Positions 8,659 through 17,034 of a DNA stretch of 54,733 nucleotides are shown one piece after another. The stretch is from Pyrinomonadaceae bacterium (GTDB lineage: Bacteria > Acidobacteriota > Blastocatellia > Pyrinomonadales > Pyrinomonadaceae), in contig JABDKD010000012.1 in assembly GCA_013003215.1 (NCBI GenBank), forward strand, positions 1 to 54,733, read 5' to 3'. Every line of letters starts with the position of its first letter. Position 1 is the stretch's first letter. Under the pieces are notes generated by a model. That model made no database searches. It worked only from the letters and a program-made list of their open reading frames with translations, and was not told where the DNA came from. Position numbers and translations under genes: made by a program.

Positions 8659-8826
8659 CTAGTTTACGAAGTTTTCGAAGTTAGCAAAGTTGACGAAGTT
8701 AGCGAAGTTGACGAAGTTAGCGAAGTTAGCAAAGTTGACGAAGTTGGCGAAGTTAGCGAACTTGGTCAACTTTGTAAACTCTGCGAACTTGGTCAACTTT
8801 GTAAACTTAGCCAACTTAGTTAACTT
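8659..8826. repeat. GAAGTTAGC/GAAGTTGAC 9-bp repeat forming an inverted pair
   Basis: The left half is about ten tandem 9-bp units of gaagttagc and gaagttgac. The right half (about 8757-8826) is the same unit on the opposite strand (caactttgtaaacttggtc). The whole block can therefore fold as a long imperfect hairpin. It lies between the divergent UbiB-like and DUF1844 genes, where their promoters should be. Confidence 0.8.
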
Positions 8827-8900
8827 ATTGGGGTTCAACGAACGGTGCTGAAAATGTTAAAATCTTCTCAATCAAGCAAACAGAGTTAGATTTGAGAGAG

Positions 8901-9473
8901 ATGATAGGAACAGACGATCCAAACAACGAAGAAGAACCGGTTCTGAAGGTAACTGACAGGCGTAAATTCAATGAAGACGGGAGTTTACGTGAAGGTGTTG
9001 TCATAGACAAAGATGAACCAAAACCTGCCGTAGAGCCGATTATTGACGCATCACCTCCGCCCGCGGAAGGTATTATTGCGGACCCGAGCGGGGAAAAAGT
9101 TGCGGCATCGACTCCCGAACCGGAAGTAGAACCGGAAGAAGATGACATTGAGACCCATGAAAAAGATCCTGCCAGTTTCATAAATTTCCTTTCAACGCTG
9201 GTCACAAACGCCGCCGCGGCGCTGGGCGCAATTCCACATCCGGTAACGGGTCAGAAGTCGGTGGATCTCGAGTCCGGCAAATACTGGATCGACGTCCTGA
9301 CGATGCTTCGGGAAAAAACGAAGGGAAACCTAACAACACGCGAAGAAAGCCTTTTGAACAGTATTCTTTCCGATCTGCAGATGCAGTTTGTTGCGATCAA
9401 CAAGGCTGCGGAAGAGAAGTTAAAAGCCAACGCTGCAAAGAAATTCAGCTCGAAGGATATTCTTGGGGGGTAG
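8901..9473 (+). CDS. DUF1844 domain protein
   Basis: About 190 residues. The N-terminal half is acidic, Pro/Glu-rich and probably disordered. The C-terminal half matches DUF1844: FINFLSTLVTNAAAALGAIPHP, then SGKYWIDVLTMLREKTKGNLTTREESLLNSIL (positions about 96-165) and a helical end. The family is small, helical and of unknown function, common in Acidobacteriota and Deltaproteobacteria. I start at ATG 8901; a TTG three codons earlier at 8892 is possible. The gene sits between two blocks of 9-bp stutter repeats. Confidence 0.85.
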   Translation: MIGTDDPNNEEEPVLKVTDRRKFNEDGSLREGVVIDKDEPKPAVEPIIDASPPPAEGIIADPSGEKVAASTPEPEVEPEEDDIETHEKDPASFINFLSTLVTNAAAALGAIPHPVTGQKSVDLESGKYWIDVLTMLREKTKGNLTTREESLLNSILSDLQMQFVAINKAAEEKLKANAAKKFSSKDILGG

Positions 9474-9565
9474 GTGAGTTGGCTGAGTTGACTGAGTTGA
9501 CGAAGTTGGCGAAGTTGGCGAAGTTGGCAAAGTTGACGAAGTTGGCAAAGTTTGCGGAATTGGTA
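9473..9565 (+). repeat. GAGTTGACT/GAAGTTGGC 9-bp repeat
   Basis: About ten tandem 9-bp units (gagttgact, gaagttggc, aaagttgac) begin right at the stop of the DUF1844 gene. They have the same orientation as the left half of the 8659-8826 block and the opposite orientation to the block at 10018-10062, so the four-helix-bundle gene lies between inverted copies. Confidence 0.8.
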
Positions 9566-9648
9566 ATAGAGTTATTGTAAGTCGAGTTTTGAAAGCAGTG
9601 GCATGAGGGGGAGCCGAAAATGCAGGAAGCATATAAGGAGCACCTCAC

Positions 9649-10017
9649 ATGGCAACTTTTAGAAGATTTGAAGATATAAAAGCCTGGAAGAAGGCAAGGC
9701 ACGTAACGAAAAACGTTTATCGTGTATCAAGACAAGGAGAGTTTCGAAAAGACTTCGCTCTGAGGAAGCAAATCGAGAGCGCGAGCGTCTCGATTATGGC
9801 CAATATCGCAGAAGGTCACGGTCGCCGAACCGCGAGAGAATTCGCGAACCACCTCAATATCGCACGAGGTTCATCACATGAAGTTCAATCGCTGCTCTAT
9901 GTTGCAGGTGATCTAGAATACATTCGAGAAACTGAATTTAGAGCCATTTACGCCGAACTTGCTGAGATTTCTAAGATGCTTTTGTCCTTAGCAAGGTACC
10001 TTCGAAGCGTTAAATAA
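9649..10017 (+). CDS. four-helix bundle protein (S23/IVS type)
   Basis: 122 residues of the family once called S23 ribosomal or 23S rRNA intervening-sequence proteins. Motifs seen: FEDIKAWKKARHVTKNVY at the N-terminus, the central RKQIESASVSIMANIAEGHGR, then FANHLNIARGSSHEVQSLL and a basic C-terminus. The fold is related to the accessory Avd protein of diversity-generating retroelements, but no reverse transcriptase or template repeat is near. AAGGAG lies just before the ATG, and the leader (aggag..cacctcacatggc) resembles that of the transposase gene at 241-261. Family function is unproven; nucleic-acid binding is often assumed. Confidence 0.88.
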   Translation: MATFRRFEDIKAWKKARHVTKNVYRVSRQGEFRKDFALRKQIESASVSIMANIAEGHGRRTAREFANHLNIARGSSHEVQSLLYVAGDLEYIRETEFRAIYAELAEISKMLLSLARYLRSVK

Positions 10018-10062
10018 CGAACTCTGCAAACTTCGTCAACTTAGACAACATCGCCAACTTAT
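10018..10062 (-). repeat. inverted copy of the 9-bp repeat
   Basis: Immediately after the stop of the four-helix-bundle gene come units such as aacttcgtcaacttag, the reverse complement of the gaagttgac units before the gene. They end two bases before the ATG of the next gene, so they also form its 5' leader. Confidence 0.7.
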
Positions 10063-10064
10063 CG

Positions 10065-10829
10065 ATGCGACTAACATTCCTCGGTACCGGAACTTCCACC
10101 GGCGTTCCTTCAATTGGGTGCGATTGTAAGACCTGTCTATCGAATGATCCTCGCGACAAAAGACTGCGGGTTTCAGTCCTGATCGAGCATGCGGGAAAAT
10201 CGATTCTCGTCGATACCTCCATAGATTTTAGGCAGCAAGCGCTCACGGCGGGAATCAAGTATCTTGACGCGGTACTGATCACGCATTGTCATGTCGACCA
10301 TGTTTTCGGGCTGGATGACATAAGGCCGTTGAACTTCCGGCACGGAGCGATGGGTGTCTACGCAAACGAACCGGCATGGAAAGACCTAAAACGAATTTTT
10401 CAATACATATTCCAACCGACCCATTTTGGGGGCGGGCTGCCGCAATTGATCCCGCATACCGTAATTCATGAAGCGCCGTTTATGATCGGCGAGGAACTCG
10501 AGATCTTGCCTCTTGAGGTTATTCACGGAAAACTGCCGGTTATCGCTTACCGCTTCAACGATTTTGCCTATGCGACAGATCTGAAGACAATACCGGTCGA
10601 ATCGCTCGAAGGTTTGCGGGACCTGGATGTGCTTGTATTGGATTGTGTAAGACTAAAACCACATTCTACGCACCTGAATCTGGAAGAAGCATTGGAGTAT
10701 ATTGAGATTCTCAGGCCAAAACGCGCGTATTTGACGCACCTGAACCACGATATACTGCACGAACGGGATTCAAAGCTTCTGCCCGATAATGTCGAGTTTG
10801 GTTATGACGGGCTTGTTGTGGAGAGTTAA
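10065..10829 (+). CDS. MBL-fold metallohydrolase, PhnP-like
   Basis: A 254-residue metallo-beta-lactamase-fold protein. Ligand motif H74-C-H76-V-D78-H79 in ITHCHVDHVFGLDDIRPLN, an N-terminal LGTGTSTGVPSIGC with C-D-C-x2-C (C19, C21, C24) as in the PhnP/cyclic-phosphate phosphodiesterase group, and a C-terminal LTHLNHD. Known relatives hydrolyse cyclic ribose phosphates or related phosphodiesters; no phn genes are near, so the substrate is uncertain. Its leader is made of the 9-bp stutter repeat, with no obvious ribosome binding site. Confidence 0.85.
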   Translation: MRLTFLGTGTSTGVPSIGCDCKTCLSNDPRDKRLRVSVLIEHAGKSILVDTSIDFRQQALTAGIKYLDAVLITHCHVDHVFGLDDIRPLNFRHGAMGVYANEPAWKDLKRIFQYIFQPTHFGGGLPQLIPHTVIHEAPFMIGEELEILPLEVIHGKLPVIAYRFNDFAYATDLKTIPVESLEGLRDLDVLVLDCVRLKPHSTHLNLEEALEYIEILRPKRAYLTHLNHDILHERDSKLLPDNVEFGYDGLVVES

Positions 10830-10957
10830 CTGAGTTGACTGAGTTGACTGAGTTGACCCAGTGAGGGCGGCGAGTTGATTGAGTTGATCCAGTGAGTTCG
10901 GCGAGTTGACTGAGTTGACTGAGTTGACTGAGTTGACTGAGTTGACTATGTTTCGGC
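10824..10957 (+). repeat. GAGTTGACT tandem repeat
   Basis: A run of exact 9-bp gagttgact units, interrupted twice by a gggcggcgagttg/ttcggcgagttg variant, starts over the stop codon of the MBL gene and ends about 18 bp before ribF. Of the four blocks it is the most regular and so perhaps the most recently amplified. Confidence 0.85.
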
Positions 10958-10974
10958 TCACGGCTCATTGATCG

Positions 10975-11928
10975 ATGCAAATATTTCACGGAACAGAGAA
11001 CGCGAACATTAAAGGACCGACGGTCCTAACCCTCGGAGTGTTCGATGGGCTTCATCTCGGTCATCAGGAGATTATGAAAAAGGTTGCGGAACGTGCGACT
11101 GAGATCGATGCGGTCCCGACAGCGATAACTTTTGACCCGCATCCCAGGGCCGTTTTACATCCCGAAAATGCTCCGCCGCTTTTGCAGACTCTCGACCAGA
11201 GACTCGCAAATTTCGAGGTGCTTGGAATTCGACAGGCGATTGTGATCCGTTTCGACAAAGAGTTTGCCGCGCAGGACGCTGAGGAATTTCTCTCGGAAAT
11301 CATTCACGAAAGACTGGAAGCCAAGGAAGTCTATCTCGGACATGGCTTTGCGTTTGGTAAGAACCGTGCCGGGAACATCGACCTTCTCAGATCAAAAAGC
11401 AAAAAACTGGGTTTTCACGCGGACGAGGTTGGTGAGGTCCGGTTACGCGGGAAGAGGATATCTTCCTCACGGATCCGCGAGCTTCTAAGGGATGGAAAAG
11501 TGAATCTCGCAAGGCGCATGTTGGGGAGGCCTTATGGAATTGAGGGTGCCATTGTTCGTGGCGAGCGAAGAGGACACACGATCGGATTCCCCACCGCGAA
11601 CCTGAAACCGCAGAACCGAGTCGTACCTAGATATGGTGTGTATGCGACGGCAACACTGATAGATGGTGAATGGCGCAAAGGCGTTACGAATATCGGAGTT
11701 CGACCGACTTTTGAGAAGGATACAGACCCATCTGTTGAGACATTTGTTTTCGATTTTGAAGGTGATCTGTACGGGAAAGTTCTTCGTGTGAGATTCCTGC
11801 ACAGAATCCGGGACGAGCGGAAGTTTGAAGGAATTGATCAGCTGAAGGAACAGATCGACAGGGATGTCGCCTCGGCCAAACGATACTTCTCGTTTCAGGG
11901 TGTGAAAAATATGTTGAAGGTGGTTTAG
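10975..11928 (+). CDS. ribF: bifunctional riboflavin kinase / FAD synthetase
   Basis: 317 residues, standard length. The N-terminal FAD synthetase (nucleotidyltransferase) domain has LGVFDGLHLGHQEIM and GHGFAFGKNRAGN, then SSSRIRELLRDGKV. The C-terminal riboflavin kinase domain begins at GRPYGIEGAIVRGERRG and has the GFPTANL ATP-binding motif and the NIGVRPTF block. It makes FMN and then FAD from riboflavin in the cytoplasm. It follows the stutter repeat and has no clear ribosome binding site. No FMN riboswitch is visible upstream. Confidence 0.96.
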   Translation: MQIFHGTENANIKGPTVLTLGVFDGLHLGHQEIMKKVAERATEIDAVPTAITFDPHPRAVLHPENAPPLLQTLDQRLANFEVLGIRQAIVIRFDKEFAAQDAEEFLSEIIHERLEAKEVYLGHGFAFGKNRAGNIDLLRSKSKKLGFHADEVGEVRLRGKRISSSRIRELLRDGKVNLARRMLGRPYGIEGAIVRGERRGHTIGFPTANLKPQNRVVPRYGVYATATLIDGEWRKGVTNIGVRPTFEKDTDPSVETFVFDFEGDLYGKVLRVRFLHRIRDERKFEGIDQLKEQIDRDVASAKRYFSFQGVKNMLKVV

Positions 11929-12290
11929 CGGATAATTGCCCGATGGACAAAGGGCAGGATAATTCTCCAATGGAAAATGGACAATGTAAAAATCCGATCC
12001 TTGGAACTTGGAACGGTTTCGGTCGCTACGCGACGATTGAGGAATTCCGATCAGTACCGTCGGCGTTAGCCGATGGCCATCACTACCGCCTGCGCAAGCG
12101 GGCGGGATTCGACCGTCACTGACGTGACGAAAACGAATTGTGCTTCGTGCTCCGTGGCCTGAAGGCCACGGCTAGCAGAGTTCCTGTCCCTATGGGACGG
12201 ATAAGGAATTCCGGATTCTTTGAACTTTGAACTTTGAACGTTGAACTCTGATCTGTGATCCCTGATCTCTGATCTCTGAACTTGCATCTT
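11929..12290. repeat. cluster of small hairpins and stutter repeats
   Basis: The 362-bp spacer after ribF holds an AATGGACAATG-type stutter (about 11940-11985), then a row of short palindromes: TCGCtacGCGA near 12022, CGGC-gtta-GCCG near 12061, CGTCAC-tga-CGTGACG-like near 12112, and GTGGCC-tgaa-GGCCAC near 12151. It ends in ttgaactttgaactttgaac and ctgatctctgatctctg stutters up to the mazG start. The hairpins resemble the REP-like units around the transposase gene. Confidence 0.65.
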
Positions 12291-13100
12291 ATGTCTAAAC
12301 AATTCGAAGAACTTATAAAGGTTATGGCGAGACTAAGGGCACCCGGTGGTTGCCCCTGGGATCGCGAACAGACCTATGAGTCTCTCGGTGAATATCTTCT
12401 CGAGGAATGCTACGAGGCTTATGACGCGATTCAGAAGACTTCAGAGTCCGGAGACACGCAACATCTTCAGGAAGAGTTAGGAGATGTCCTTCTCCAGGTA
12501 GTTTTTCATGCTGCAATTGGTGCCGAAAAGGGCGATTTTACGATTGATGATGTTGCCGAAGGCGTTAAGACCAAACTCATATTACGTCATCCGCATGTGT
12601 TTCAGGATAAAAAACTTGAAACCGCTGATGATGTTCTTGACAACTGGGAAGAACTGAAAAAAAACGAGAGATCGGAGCGCGGCCTCGAGGATAAAGCGTC
12701 GGAGTCAGTACTTGATGATATTCCGGCTGCATTCCCCGCACTGATTGAGGGAAACAAGATTAGCAAGAAGGCAGCCAAGACAGGTTTTGACTGGGAAAAC
12801 ACTGATCAGATCTTTGATAAGCTCGACGAAGAATCTTCCGAACTAAAGCGGGCAATTGAAACGGGTGAGAAGGAGATGCAAAAAGAAGAGATAGGAGATC
12901 TTTTGTTTGTAGTCGTAAATCTGGCCAGAAAGCTAGGCGTTGAACCTGAAGACGCTTTAAAAAAGACAAACCGAAAATTCAGGTCAAGATTCAAATTCGT
13001 CGAGGAGCGCATAAGAAAGAGCGGAAGTAACCTCGAGGATGTTGAACTAGAGGAGATGGACCGGCTCTGGAATGAAGCGAAGGCCGCTTCGAGGCGCTAG
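12291..13100 (+). CDS. mazG: nucleoside triphosphate pyrophosphohydrolase MazG
   Basis: About 269 residues from ATG 12291 (a TTG at 12282 is a weaker choice). Two MazG modules: RLRAPGGCPWDREQTYESL, EECYEAYDAI and EELGDVLLQVVFHA in the first; EESSELKRAIE...EEIGDLLFVVVNLARKLG in the second, supplying the acidic magnesium ligands (ExxE and ExxD type). It hydrolyses (d)NTPs to NMP and pyrophosphate, cleaning damaged nucleotides and, in E. coli, lowering ppGpp. Its stop overlaps the stop of the convergent SulP gene by three bases in a shared CTAG. Confidence 0.95.
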   Translation: MSKQFEELIKVMARLRAPGGCPWDREQTYESLGEYLLEECYEAYDAIQKTSESGDTQHLQEELGDVLLQVVFHAAIGAEKGDFTIDDVAEGVKTKLILRHPHVFQDKKLETADDVLDNWEELKKNERSERGLEDKASESVLDDIPAAFPALIEGNKISKKAAKTGFDWENTDQIFDKLDEESSELKRAIETGEKEMQKEEIGDLLFVVVNLARKLGVEPEDALKKTNRKFRSRFKFVEERIRKSGSNLEDVELEEMDRLWNEAKAASRR

Positions 13101-14800
13101 ACTTTGAATCCCGGATTTCGTTGTATGACGAACGCCTTCTTGAAGCCCTTGATATCCCTCAGCCTGATCATCTTCTCCTCAAGTCCTGATCCCTTCATGA
13201 TTTCCTCAACCTGGCGCTTTCTGTACATCGTATATACCTTCAGTCCCTTATGGTTTAAGTCATCGAACAGTTCTGCGAAGACTTCGCAGGCACTGACATC
13301 AAAATAATTGACGCTCGTAAAGCTGATCACGACATGTTCCAGATCATCTCCTTTTCTTTTCACGAGCTCGAGAATCTGGTCCCGAATTCCATAGACATTC
13401 CCAAAGTAGATTGACATGTCGATTCTGACGATGAGCAGGTTGTCGTAATCACGCTCCCCGCCATACATCTCGATCGAATCAAACCGTTCATCTTCAAAAT
13501 TGAATACGACGGGCTTGACCTTAACCGCGATCGTTTTCCGTAAGAACAAGATCAACGATACCGCCATGCCGACAAAGATCGCGGTATCAGGTTTTGTGAG
13601 AAAGGCAAATACGAATGTCGTTATAATTACGACCCCATCCGTTCCGGAAAGGTTGAATGTTTGCCTGAACTTACTGAATTCGATCAGATCCACAAGTGCC
13701 GCTATCACGATCGCGCTCAAAAGGGTCTTTGGCAGGTAATAAAGGTATTGTGTGAAATAGAGGATCGTAAGCAGTACGAATAGCGATGCAAAAACCGAAG
13801 AAACACCCGACACTGCGCCTGCCGTGTAGTTGACTGCGGTTCGAGAGAATGAACCAGCGATCGGATATCCCTTGAACAAGCCAGAAAAGATGTTTCCGAT
13901 ACCCTGTCCCTTCAGTTCTTGGTTTACATCGATTTGTTGCTTCGATCTTTCGCTAATCGACTTTGAGATCGCATAACCTTCGAGGAAACCGATCACCGCG
14001 ATGATCAATGCACTCGGTACGAGCTCCAGGAATTTGCCAAACGAAATATACGGAACTGAGGGAAGGCTCAGTGACGCGTTGATGTCGCCAACCACCGCGA
14101 CTCCCTGAGATTCGAGATTCATAAAAAATGAAAGCAGAATTCCACCTGCCATGACTAGCAAGCCGGCGGGAAAAGCCTTTGAAATCAACTTCTTAGAGGC
14201 AACTATAATTACTACGGCGATCAGTCCGATTATCGATGTAAGACCGTGGGTTGAGGGCAGAGAGGAAAAGATTTCATAGAAATTATTAAGAACGACTTCG
14301 TGTTTTTTGATCGAAAAACCAAACAAGCCCGGCAGCTGCGTTGCGGCGATAATAATTGCAGCAGCGGTGGTAAAACCTCCAATAACACTATGGGACACGA
14401 AGTTCATCAGGAAGCCCAACTTGAAAAACCCCATCAATAGTTGGATCAAGCCGACCGAGAGCGCGAGAATGATTGCGAAAACGATAAACTCGGGGGACTC
14501 CGGTTCGGCCAACGGCACGAGAGCAGTCAATACCAGGAATGAAACGACTGCGGCTGGACCGGTTGATAGGTGACGGCTGCTGCCCCAGAGTGCCGCCGCA
14601 GCAGTTCCAAGAAACGCTGCATAAAGTCCGTGAACTGGTGGAAGTCCGGCGAGCGACGCATAGGCCATCACCTGGGGGATCATTACGACGACAACCGTCA
14701 GGCCCGCAAGGAAGTCCTTTCCAAGGTCAGAGAGGCCATAGCCCTTCAACCATTCGATGAACGGAAAAACTGCTTTGAATTGAGATTCGGGAGAGGCCAT
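13097..14800 (-). CDS. SulP-family anion transporter with STAS domain, copy 1
   Basis: 567 residues: a multi-span membrane domain from residue about 15 to 430 with the SulP signature MIPQVMAYASLAGLPPVHGLYAAF-type segment and FSRTAVNYTAGAVSGVSSVF, then a cytosolic STAS domain (VVISFTSVNYFDVSACEVFAEL near 500-520). The family carries sulfate, bicarbonate or dicarboxylates, usually with protons or sodium; the substrate cannot be read here. It lies 26 bp downstream of a paralogue of identical length, so the two are one operon. It ends overlapping mazG tail to tail. Confidence 0.93.
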   Translation of the reverse strand: MASPESQFKAVFPFIEWLKGYGLSDLGKDFLAGLTVVVVMIPQVMAYASLAGLPPVHGLYAAFLGTAAAALWGSSRHLSTGPAAVVSFLVLTALVPLAEPESPEFIVFAIILALSVGLIQLLMGFFKLGFLMNFVSHSVIGGFTTAAAIIIAATQLPGLFGFSIKKHEVVLNNFYEIFSSLPSTHGLTSIIGLIAVVIIVASKKLISKAFPAGLLVMAGGILLSFFMNLESQGVAVVGDINASLSLPSVPYISFGKFLELVPSALIIAVIGFLEGYAISKSISERSKQQIDVNQELKGQGIGNIFSGLFKGYPIAGSFSRTAVNYTAGAVSGVSSVFASLFVLLTILYFTQYLYYLPKTLLSAIVIAALVDLIEFSKFRQTFNLSGTDGVVIITTFVFAFLTKPDTAIFVGMAVSLILFLRKTIAVKVKPVVFNFEDERFDSIEMYGGERDYDNLLIVRIDMSIYFGNVYGIRDQILELVKRKGDDLEHVVISFTSVNYFDVSACEVFAELFDDLNHKGLKVYTMYRKRQVEEIMKGSGLEEKMIRLRDIKGFKKAFVIQRNPGFKV

Positions 14801-14826
14801 AGAGTTCTTGTAGGGAGAAGAACCGG

Positions 14827-16530
14827 TTAAGCGATATTACGGTTTTTCTGAATGATGAATTGGCGCTTGAAACCCTTGATGTCTTTGAGCGTCGCAATGC
14901 TTTTATCAAGGCCGTACTTATCCATGATCTCACGAACCTGGGCTTTTCTATACATGGAATAGATACTGATGCCTTTTTCATTCAATTCTTCAAACAGTTC
15001 CGCGAATACCTCGCATGCGCTCACATCAACGTAGTTCACTCCCGAAAAGTTGATGCAGATGTATTTGAGATCGGCCCCTTTTTTCTCAGCCATCGACTCA
15101 ATCTGCTCGGCGATGTTATACGCGTTGGCGAAAAACACTGACATGTCGATCCGTAGAATAAGCAGGTCGGCAAAGTCTAGAATCCGATTGTCATCGCGGA
15201 TCCGTCGAAAACGTTCTTCATCAAAATAAAAGACCAGGGCATAGACCTTTGCTGCAATCGTCTTACGCAAGAACAAGATCAATGAAACCAGGATGCCGAT
15301 AAAGATCGCGTAATCCGGTTGCGAAATAAAGGCAAAGAGAAACGTCGTAGAAATGACGATTCCGTCCGTTCCGGAAAGCCGGAATGTCTCGCGGAACTGG
15401 CTGAACTCTATCAAGTCGACGAGCGCCGCTATCACAATCGCGCTCAATACCGTCCGGGGGAGGAAATAAAGCATCGGCGTAAAGTAAAGAATGGTGAGCA
15501 AAACGAATACCGAAACGAACACCGATGAGATCTCGGTTACTGCACCAGCGTTAAAGTTTACTGCGGTACGCGAGAAAGAACCGGCAATCGGATATCCTCG
15601 GAAAAAACTCGAAACGATATTGCCGAGTCCCTGGCCGATCAGCTCCTGGTTAACATCCGTCTTTTGTTTTGTCTTTGAGGAAATCGATTTCGAAATCGCG
15701 TAAGCCTCCAAAAAACCGACAATCGCAATGATCAGGGCACTGGGGAACAACGCGATGATCTGGCCCGCTGAGATTTGAGGTATCCGGGGCATGCTGAGCC
15801 CGGCGTTAATGTCGCCGATAAGTTTGACCCCCTGGGATTCCAGCTGCATGAAATACCCAAGCGCAATTCCGATCGCCATAACGATCAATCCGGCGGGAAA
15901 TGCTTTTGAAATCACACGTTTACAAAAGATCATGAACGCGACGGATCCGACCCCGATTGCAAGGGTCAAATAGTGTGTTGAAGGCAGGGAGCTGAAGATC
16001 TCATAGAAATTCAGGATCACAATCTCTTGCTTTTTTGTGCTGAATCCAAAGAGTCCCGGGATCTGGGTGGAGGCGATGATCACCGCAGCGGCTGTCGTAA
16101 AACCGGCGATCACACTATGCGAGATAAAGTTCATTATGAACCCGAGATGGAAAATACCCATGACGAGTTGAATGACGCCGATAAGAAGGGCGAGGGCGAT
16201 TGCAAGGAATACGTACTGTGGACTTTCAGGTGCCGCGAGCGGCACCAAAGAAGTAAGCACCAGGAATGATACTAGCGCAACAGGGCCGGTAGACAACTGG
16301 CTGCTGCTTCCCCAAAGGGCCGCGACTGCTGTGCCGAGAAACGCGGCGTAAAGGCCATGAACGGGAGGAAGCCCGGCCAGGATCGCATAAGCCATAACCT
16401 GCGGAATGAGCACAACGGCGACAGTTAGCCCGGCGCCGAAGTCCTTTGACAGCATTGACATGCTGTAGTTCCTGAGCCTCGATACAAATGGGAAGAAAGG
16501 TGATACGCGGTTTGCGGGTTTTGAAGCCAT
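14827..16530 (-). CDS. SulP-family anion transporter with STAS domain, copy 2
   Basis: 567 residues, collinear with the downstream paralogue: LIPQVMAYAILAGLPPVHGLY, GYPIAGSFSRTAVNFNAGAV and the STAS block INFSGVNYVDVSACEVFAEL. The pair clearly arose by tandem duplication and has since drifted. As first gene of the pair it probably holds the promoter. No carbonic anhydrase or sulfate-assimilation gene is next to it, which leaves bicarbonate and sulfate both possible. A start upstream of the chosen Met is not open. Confidence 0.93.
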   Translation of the reverse strand: MASKPANRVSPFFPFVSRLRNYSMSMLSKDFGAGLTVAVVLIPQVMAYAILAGLPPVHGLYAAFLGTAVAALWGSSSQLSTGPVALVSFLVLTSLVPLAAPESPQYVFLAIALALLIGVIQLVMGIFHLGFIMNFISHSVIAGFTTAAAVIIASTQIPGLFGFSTKKQEIVILNFYEIFSSLPSTHYLTLAIGVGSVAFMIFCKRVISKAFPAGLIVMAIGIALGYFMQLESQGVKLIGDINAGLSMPRIPQISAGQIIALFPSALIIAIVGFLEAYAISKSISSKTKQKTDVNQELIGQGLGNIVSSFFRGYPIAGSFSRTAVNFNAGAVTEISSVFVSVFVLLTILYFTPMLYFLPRTVLSAIVIAALVDLIEFSQFRETFRLSGTDGIVISTTFLFAFISQPDYAIFIGILVSLILFLRKTIAAKVYALVFYFDEERFRRIRDDNRILDFADLLILRIDMSVFFANAYNIAEQIESMAEKKGADLKYICINFSGVNYVDVSACEVFAELFEELNEKGISIYSMYRKAQVREIMDKYGLDKSIATLKDIKGFKRQFIIQKNRNIA

Positions 16531-16572
16531 CTTTTAAGGGTCAGATCTCATGAGCCTCACAAGACAGCATAT

Positions 16573-17028
16573 TCAATCAAATACCTTTGTCAATAACTCG
16601 TAGGTTGCAGGGTAGATGTTTGGGTCGCCCGAGGCCCTTGAGCCGGCAACGTTTAATGTCTTTATCGAATTCGCATTGAGCCAGGTGATGATTTCCGTTG
16701 CGGCCTCACTAAAGTTCAGTTTGATGAAATCTATGCAGACAAACGGCTTACGTTCAGCCATTGCTAATTCCTTTGTAAGCAGGGTTCCGCCGGTCAAGCG
16801 GCCGTGAGAGACGATCAAAGTACCGTCAGATTCCAAAACGTTCAGCCGCGTCCGAACTGCGTAATCGGGTGAGTCGGTTTCAGTGAGTGAAGAATAGGAA
16901 TTCGAAATAACTCCGTCTTCCGCAAGGCGTTTCTTTGGAATCCGGCCGCCATAATCGAATCCTCTGTCGATTGCGAAATCGAGGGCGGCTCGGTCTGCAC
17001 CCGTTTGTCCCCCCGAAATGATTTTCAT
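16573..17028 (-). CDS. putative molybdenum carrier protein (LOG/DprA-like fold)
   Basis: 151 residues. The N-terminal ISGGQTGADRAALDFA (4-19) and the later GTLIVSHGRLTGGTLLTKELA block match the pMoCo family, a Rossmann-like fold first linked to binding molybdenum cofactor. It is cytoplasmic with no signal peptide. It lies 6 bp after the DUF1232 gene and 42 bp before the SulP pair on the same strand. An MOSC-domain gene, also tied to molybdenum chemistry in some lineages, is 25 kb away at 42159, too far to support a link. Actual ligand unproven. Confidence 0.85.
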   Translation of the reverse strand: MKIISGGQTGADRAALDFAIDRGFDYGGRIPKKRLAEDGVISNSYSSLTETDSPDYAVRTRLNVLESDGTLIVSHGRLTGGTLLTKELAMAERKPFVCIDFIKLNFSEAATEIITWLNANSIKTLNVAGSRASGDPNIYPATYELLTKVFD

Positions 17029-17034
17029 TGATAA

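Noticed and set aside
8605-8823. frame rich in Val-Ser-Lys-Val repeats
   Set aside because: It is only the translation of the 9-bp stutter and has no start signal.
9649-10017. diversity-generating retroelement accessory gene
   Set aside because: No reverse transcriptase, template repeat or variable repeat lies nearby.
10711-10989. frames of repeated Gln-Leu-Ser or Val-Asn-Ser
   Set aside because: They are antisense readings of the GAGTTGACT block.
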